From Yersinia artesiana (GTDB taxonomy: Bacteria; Pseudomonadota; Gammaproteobacteria; Enterobacterales; Enterobacteriaceae): a stretch of DNA of 64,000 nt. The position numbers were made by a program, and so were the translations under genes. The notes under the pieces are model-generated. The model ran no database searches, was not told the origin of the DNA, and was given only the letters and a program-made list of their open reading frames with translations. Location: positions 1 through 64,000 of the forward strand of contig NZ_CACVAD010000024.1 in assembly GCF_902726545.1 (NCBI RefSeq), given 5' to 3'. Shown here in pieces: positions 60,001 through 64,000 of this stretch (position 1 is its first letter; every line of letters begins with the position of its first letter).

Positions 60001-61443
60001 ATGAAAAAAACAACTTTAGTGTTAAGTGCATTGGCATTGAGCATCGGTCTAGCCATGGGGCCGGTTTCTTCTGCCGTTGCGGCAGAATCGGCCTCTTCCA
60101 GCAGCCAGCAGCTCCCTAGCCTGGCGCCAATGCTAGAGAAGGTAATGCCTTCGGTTGTGAGTATCAATGTGGAGGGTAGTGCTCAGGTAAGTAATGCCGG
60201 TGCTGGCGGTATACCACCACAGTTCCAGCAATTCTTTGGTGATGATTCGCCATTCTGCCAGGACGGTTCTCCGTTCCAGGGGTCACCAATGTGTCAGGGT
60301 GGACCAGGTAGCAGAGGTGGAGCACCCAGCAAGCAGGATTTCCGCGCACTGGGTTCTGGTGTAATTATTGATGCTGCTAAAGGTTATGTCGTTACCAATA
60401 ACCACGTGGTTGATAATGCAACCAAAATCAATGTTAAGTTGAGTGATGGTCGCAGCTTTGATGCAAAAGTAATCGGTAAAGATCCCCGTACCGATATCGC
60501 CTTATTACAGCTGAAAGATGCTAAGAACCTCACTGCGATTAAAATTGCCGATTCCGATCAACTGCGCGTTGGGGATTATACCGTTGCTATCGGTAACCCC
60601 TATGGCCTGGGTGAAACCGTCACTTCCGGTATCGTGTCGGCGTTGGGCCGTAGTGGTTTGAATGTGGAAAACTACGAAAACTTTATCCAGACTGACGCGG
60701 CAATTAACCGTGGTAACTCCGGTGGTGCATTGATCAATCTGAACGGTGAACTGATCGGGATTAACACGGCTATCCTGGCACCGGATGGCGGCAACATCGG
60801 TATCGGTTTTGCTATCCCAAGTAACATGGTGAAAAACCTGACCTCACAAATGGTCGAGTTTGGTCAGGTGAAACGCGGTGAACTGGGCATTATGGGCACC
60901 GAGCTGAACTCTGAGCTGGCGAAAGCCATGAAGGTTGATGCACAGAAAGGTGCCTTTATCAGTCAGGTACTGCCAAAATCTGCTGCAGCTAAAGCAGGGA
61001 TTAAAGCGGGTGATGTGATTGTTAGCATGAATGGTAAAGCTATCAACAGCTTCGCTGGCTTCCGTGCCGAGATTGGTACTCTGCCAGTGGGCAGTAAAAT
61101 GACCTTGGGTCTGTTGCGCGACGGTAAACCGGTCAACGTGGAAGTGACATTAGAGCAAAGCAGCCAAACTCAAGTTGATTCCGGTAATCTCTACACCGGT
61201 ATTGAAGGGGCTGAGCTGAGCAACTCTGATGTGAATGGTAAGAAAGGCGTAAAAGTTGATAGCGTGAAGCCAGGTACTGCTGCGGCACGTATCGGCCTGA
61301 AAAAAGGCGATATCATCATGGGTGTCAACCAGCAACCAGTTCAGAATCTGGGTGAGCTGCGGAAAATCCTTGATACCAAACCATCGGTATTGGCGTTGAG
61401 CATTCAACGTGGTGATACTTCACTCTATTTACTGATGCAGTAA
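60001..61443 (+). CDS. degP: Periplasmic serine protease and chaperone DegP (HtrA)
   Basis: Degrades or refolds damaged envelope proteins and guards outer-membrane protein transit. The 480-residue precursor has a signal peptide (about 1-27), a trypsin-like domain with catalytic H135, D165 and S240 (TNNHVVDNA, DPRTDIALL, GNSGGAL), and two PDZ domains (GELGIMGTEL onward and GVKVDSVKPGTAA). A disulfide-bearing LA loop carries FCQDGSP and MCQGG. All numbers are four higher than in the E. coli precursor. degP (htrA) matters for Yersinia virulence. Confidence 0.97.
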   Translation: MKKTTLVLSALALSIGLAMGPVSSAVAAESASSSSQQLPSLAPMLEKVMPSVVSINVEGSAQVSNAGAGGIPPQFQQFFGDDSPFCQDGSPFQGSPMCQGGPGSRGGAPSKQDFRALGSGVIIDAAKGYVVTNNHVVDNATKINVKLSDGRSFDAKVIGKDPRTDIALLQLKDAKNLTAIKIADSDQLRVGDYTVAIGNPYGLGETVTSGIVSALGRSGLNVENYENFIQTDAAINRGNSGGALINLNGELIGINTAILAPDGGNIGIGFAIPSNMVKNLTSQMVEFGQVKRGELGIMGTELNSELAKAMKVDAQKGAFISQVLPKSAAAKAGIKAGDVIVSMNGKAINSFAGFRAEIGTLPVGSKMTLGLLRDGKPVNVEVTLEQSSQTQVDSGNLYTGIEGAELSNSDVNGKKGVKVDSVKPGTAAARIGLKKGDIIMGVNQQPVQNLGELRKILDTKPSVLALSIQRGDTSLYLLMQ

Positions 61444-61495
61444 TCACTATTGATGCAGTGACAGGTATCTATGTAGTAAAAGTATAGATACCGCC

Positions 61496-61532
61496 AAAAA
61501 GGGCACAACCGCTTATCGGTGTGCCCTTTCTA
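61496..61532. terminator. Terminator between convergent degP and barA
   Basis: AAAGGGCAC and GTGCCCTTT pair, extended inward by ACCG and CGGT with one bulged A; the loop is CTTAT. A tract upstream and TTTCTATTT downstream suit termination in both directions. Confidence 0.8.
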
Positions 61533-61554
61533 TTTAGATTTGGTGCGACCGGTA

Positions 61555-64000
61555 TTAGGCTGCGCCGAGATAACTCCGAGCGGCAAAGCGGACATTATCT
61601 ATTTCATCTAACAATTCAAGCCATTCAGGTTGCAAGTCTTGTAAGTCGGTTTGTTGGCGCAATTGCTGTTCAATCGTCATACACAATTGCCTCAGTCGCG
61701 GCACACCGCTACATGCGCAACTGCCATGGAACTTGTGAATCAAATTCAGAATATCATCGTCATGGCGACCGGCCAGAATCGCCTGCACGCGCTGCGTCAC
61801 TTGTGGCGTAAATTCTAGCAACATGGTCAAGAGGTCTTTAGCCAGCGCTTCTTTATTTGCTGCTTGCCTCATCGCGAGTGGCCAGTCTATTGACTCTTCA
61901 CATTCAGATGGCGGAATTGACTGAATATGAGCCTCGCCCTCGTCCTGTTGTTGTAAAGCATGAGATTGTTGTAAAGCGTGAGGCTGTTGATTATGCGGTT
62001 GTGGGGCACAATCAGGTAGATAGCGCGAAAGTGCTTGTATCAACCGAGCTTCATCAATAGGTTTCGCGAGATAATCAGCCATACCCAATTTTAGTAATTG
62101 TTCCTGCTGCCCTCTAACGGCATGAGCCGTGACCGCAATGATCGGCGTATCCTGATGGTGTGACATCTGATGAATCACTTCACTGGCACGGATGCCGTCA
62201 ATTTCCGGCATTTGGATATCCATTAAGATGATATCCAGCGTATTTTCACGGGCATAGGCTATGGCTTTCGCCCCGCTGTCACATAGCACCGTTTCTTCAA
62301 CCTGTTCTTCCAGTAAAGTCCCCATTAATTTCAAGTTAGCCGGGTTGTCATCAACGGCCATCACTTTGAAAGGTAGCTTGGGTTGCTTGTGTGCTTGCTC
62401 TACCACCGGTAATTCACTATGCGCTTTTTCATAAGACAATAAAGGAATTAACCGGTTAGCGGATATGGGCTTCACCAGACACGCTTTAGCGCCGATCTGT
62501 TTAAGTTGCTCCGCTTCTATCTGTGATTGACTCGGCAGTGCCAAAATAACTTGCTCGGAAATTTTCATTGCTGCGATCAGTTTGTCTTGATGAACAGCCA
62601 TATTATTGCGGTATGGGATGGGTACCCCGACGAGCAGGAAATCATAATGTTGTATCGGCAACTGGGCCAATGTCAGGCTATGAGTCACCTGCAAAGGTGT
62701 GATGCTGAGAATATCTAATGCTGCTCTTGCCGCTGCGGCATTACGTTCAATATAGGCCAGCGTTTTCCCTTCCAGATGAGACATATCTGGGCGGCGGGCG
62801 GGGATGGCTTCATTGAGATCCAAGGTCAGGTGGAACCTGAAAGTCGACCCCCGATCAACCTGACTGTGGAAGCTGATATCGCCCCCCATTTCCTTCACCA
62901 ATCTTTCGGTGATAACTAGCCCAAGGCCGGTTCCCCCGTGCCGACGCGAAATGCTGGCATCGGCCTGACGGAATGCCTGGAACAATTGGGCTTGCTGAGA
63001 CTCGGAAATACCGATGCCAGTATCGTGAATTTCTACTACCAACGTCACTTGCTGGCTGGCTATCGCCCGCACGGCCACGAGAATGTCAATATTGCCCTGT
63101 TCGGTGAATTTAATCGCATTACCCAGCAAGTTTGTCACTATTTGCTGCAAACGCATGGCATCGCCAATCACTTGTTCTGGCACATCTTTATTAACATGCA
63201 GGGTCAGTTCCAGGCCTTTTTCATGAGCGGTGTGTGCCAGCAGAATAATGACCTCATCCAGCGCACCGCGTAGTGAGAATGGGATATGCTCAAGGATCAG
63301 TTTTTCAGCTTCTAACTTGGAGAAATCCAGCACGTCATTAATGATGCATAACAGGTTGTTCGCTGATCGCTGGATAGTTTGCAGATAGTCAGTTTGCGTC
63401 GGGGTCAGTGATGTTTTCAGTGTCTGGCGGGTAAAACCAATCACCCCATTGAGTGGAGTACGTAACTCATGGGACATATTAGCCAGAAATTCAGATTTAA
63501 TTCGCGCGGCTTCTTGCGCACGTTTTTTCGCCAGCCCCAACTCCACGTTCTGGATTTCCATCTGCTCCAGTGTTTCGCGCAAGTCTGATGTGGCTTGATC
63601 GATATTCTGCTGCATCTCTTCGTGATAGGCCGCCAGTGACATTGCCATCGAGTTGATGCCGTTTTTCAAAATATTCAACTCACCGAGCATATGCCCTTCC
63701 ACCCGGCTGTCTAATTGCCCGCGGCGAATGCGGTCAACAGCATTCACCATGTTGCGGATGGGGCCAGTGACATCACGCATCAGCCGATAAGCAAACAAAA
63801 TAGCCACACACATACAGAACAGCAGCAGTAGAGTCGAAATAAAGATCTCTTTATATTGCTGCAAGCGTACGGATTGTAAATCCAAGTCCATGGCGATATA
63901 GCCCAATGGCCGATTGGTGATATCTGAATCGGAAGCCCGGTCACTGGACAGGTTGGATTCTGAAATAATGGGCATGCGCAGAATCAAAGAGTCGCCACGA
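61555..64000 (-). CDS. barA: Hybrid sensor histidine kinase BarA (5' part outside the window)
   Basis: Membrane sensor kinase that phosphorylates UvrY and so controls the CsrB/C RNAs. The gene runs off the right edge, so the N-terminal part of the periplasmic sensor and the first membrane segment are missing. Visible parts in order: end of the periplasmic domain, a membrane segment ([19 protein letters not shown]), HAMP, coiled coil, dimerisation domain with the phospho-His in [12 protein letters not shown], ATPase ([16 protein letters not shown]), receiver domain ([22 protein letters not shown]), and HPt ([11 protein letters not shown]). A Gln/His-rich linker ([16 protein letters not shown]) joins receiver and HPt. 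In E. coli barA lies elsewhere on the chromosome. Confidence 0.95.
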   Translation of the reverse strand, partial: RGDSLILRMPIISESNLSSDRASDSDITNRPLGYIAMDLDLQSVRLQQYKEIFISTLLLLFCMCVAILFAYRLMRDVTGPIRNMVNAVDRIRRGQLDSRVEGHMLGELNILKNGINSMAMSLAAYHEEMQQNIDQATSDLRETLEQMEIQNVELGLAKKRAQEAARIKSEFLANMSHELRTPLNGVIGFTRQTLKTSLTPTQTDYLQTIQRSANNLLCIINDVLDFSKLEAEKLILEHIPFSLRGALDEVIILLAHTAHEKGLELTLHVNKDVPEQVIGDAMRLQQIVTNLLGNAIKFTEQGNIDILVAVRAIASQQVTLVVEIHDTGIGISESQQAQLFQAFRQADASISRRHGGTGLGLVITERLVKEMGGDISFHSQVDRGSTFRFHLTLDLNEAIPARRPDMSHLEGKTLAYIERNAAAARAALDILSITPLQVTHSLTLAQLPIQHYDFLLVGVPIPYRNNMAVHQDKLIAAMKISEQVILALPSQSQIEAEQLKQIGAKACLVKPISANRLIPLLSYEKAHSELPVVEQAHKQPKLPFKVMAVDDNPANLKLMGTLLEEQVEETVLCDSGAKAIAYARENTLDIILMDIQMPEIDGIRASEVIHQMSHHQDTPIIAVTAHAVRGQQEQLLKLGMADYLAKPIDEARLIQALSRYLPDCAPQPHNQQPHALQQSHALQQQDEGEAHIQSIPPSECEESIDWPLAMRQAANKEALAKDLLTMLLEFTPQVTQRVQAILAGRHDDDILNLIHKFHGSCACSGVPRLRQLCMTIEQQLRQQTDLQDLQPEWLELLDEIDNVRFAARSYLGAA

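Noticed and set aside
1-64000. A defence island, prophage, integron or biosynthetic cluster
   Set aside because: No integrase, transposase, phage, restriction, toxin-antitoxin or NRPS/PKS genes are visible; nearly all genes have collinear E. coli counterparts.

Overview
The window reads as a stretch of Yersinia chromosome, probably from the Y. enterocolitica group; the species is an inference. Gene order follows the E. coli 2.5 to 4 minute region almost gene for gene (aroP, pdhR, aceEF, lpdA, acnB, yacL, speD, speE, yacC, cueO, hpt, can, yadGH, yadE, panDCB, folK, pcnB, gluQ, dksA, sfsA, thpR, hrpB, mrcB, fhuCDB, hemL, clcA, erpA, yadS, btuF, mtn, dgt, degP). The changes are those expected of a Yersinia: a giant invasin-like gene before aroP, ERIC-type repeats between genes, barA after degP, and no gcd, yadI or fhuA. 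There are no tRNA or rRNA genes, insertion sequences, prophage genes or CRISPR arrays.

Layout. Positions 1-7.8 kb hold a 2507-residue inverse autotransporter. It has a LysM domain, an outer-membrane barrel, about 14 Big_1-type and 3 Big_2-type Ig-like domains, and a C-terminal cap with the protein's only two cysteines. From 7.9 to 17.3 kb come aroP and the pyruvate dehydrogenase operon pdhR-aceE-aceF-lpdA. A perfect PdhR box precedes pdhR, and a possible three-way-junction RNA lies in the aceE leader. From 17.4 to 20.9 kb is an iron-uptake insertion: an AraC-type regulator divergent from a FepA-type receptor with a Fur box between them. From 21.5 to 31 kb are acnB, yacL, a YddG-type exporter, speED, yacC, copper-induced cueO (CueR-type promoter), hpt and can.

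From 31.3 to 42.5 kb are the YadGH ABC transporter, a polysaccharide deacetylase, the pantothenate genes, folK, pcnB with a conserved ATT start codon, gluQ, dksA, sfsA and thpR. From 42.6 to 54.7 kb are hrpB, mrcB, fhuCDB behind a Fur-type site, hemL and clcA. From 54.8 to 64 kb are erpA, a small exported protein of unknown function, the mtn-btuF-yadS translationally coupled operon, dgt, degP and the 5'-truncated end of barA.

Functionally most of the window is core metabolism: pyruvate to acetyl-CoA and the TCA cycle, polyamines, pantothenate/CoA and folate, envelope synthesis and proteostasis. Three metal systems are added: ferric catecholate and hydroxamate uptake, copper oxidation, and Fe-S insertion. 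I found no clear undescribed multi-gene system. The most interesting signals are the modular adhesin, the regulatory structure around pdhR-aceE, the ERIC elements placed exactly at stop codons and Shine-Dalgarno sites, and the non-canonical pcnB start. Several start codons are set downstream or upstream of the longest open frame, using ribosome binding sites, promoters and family length.
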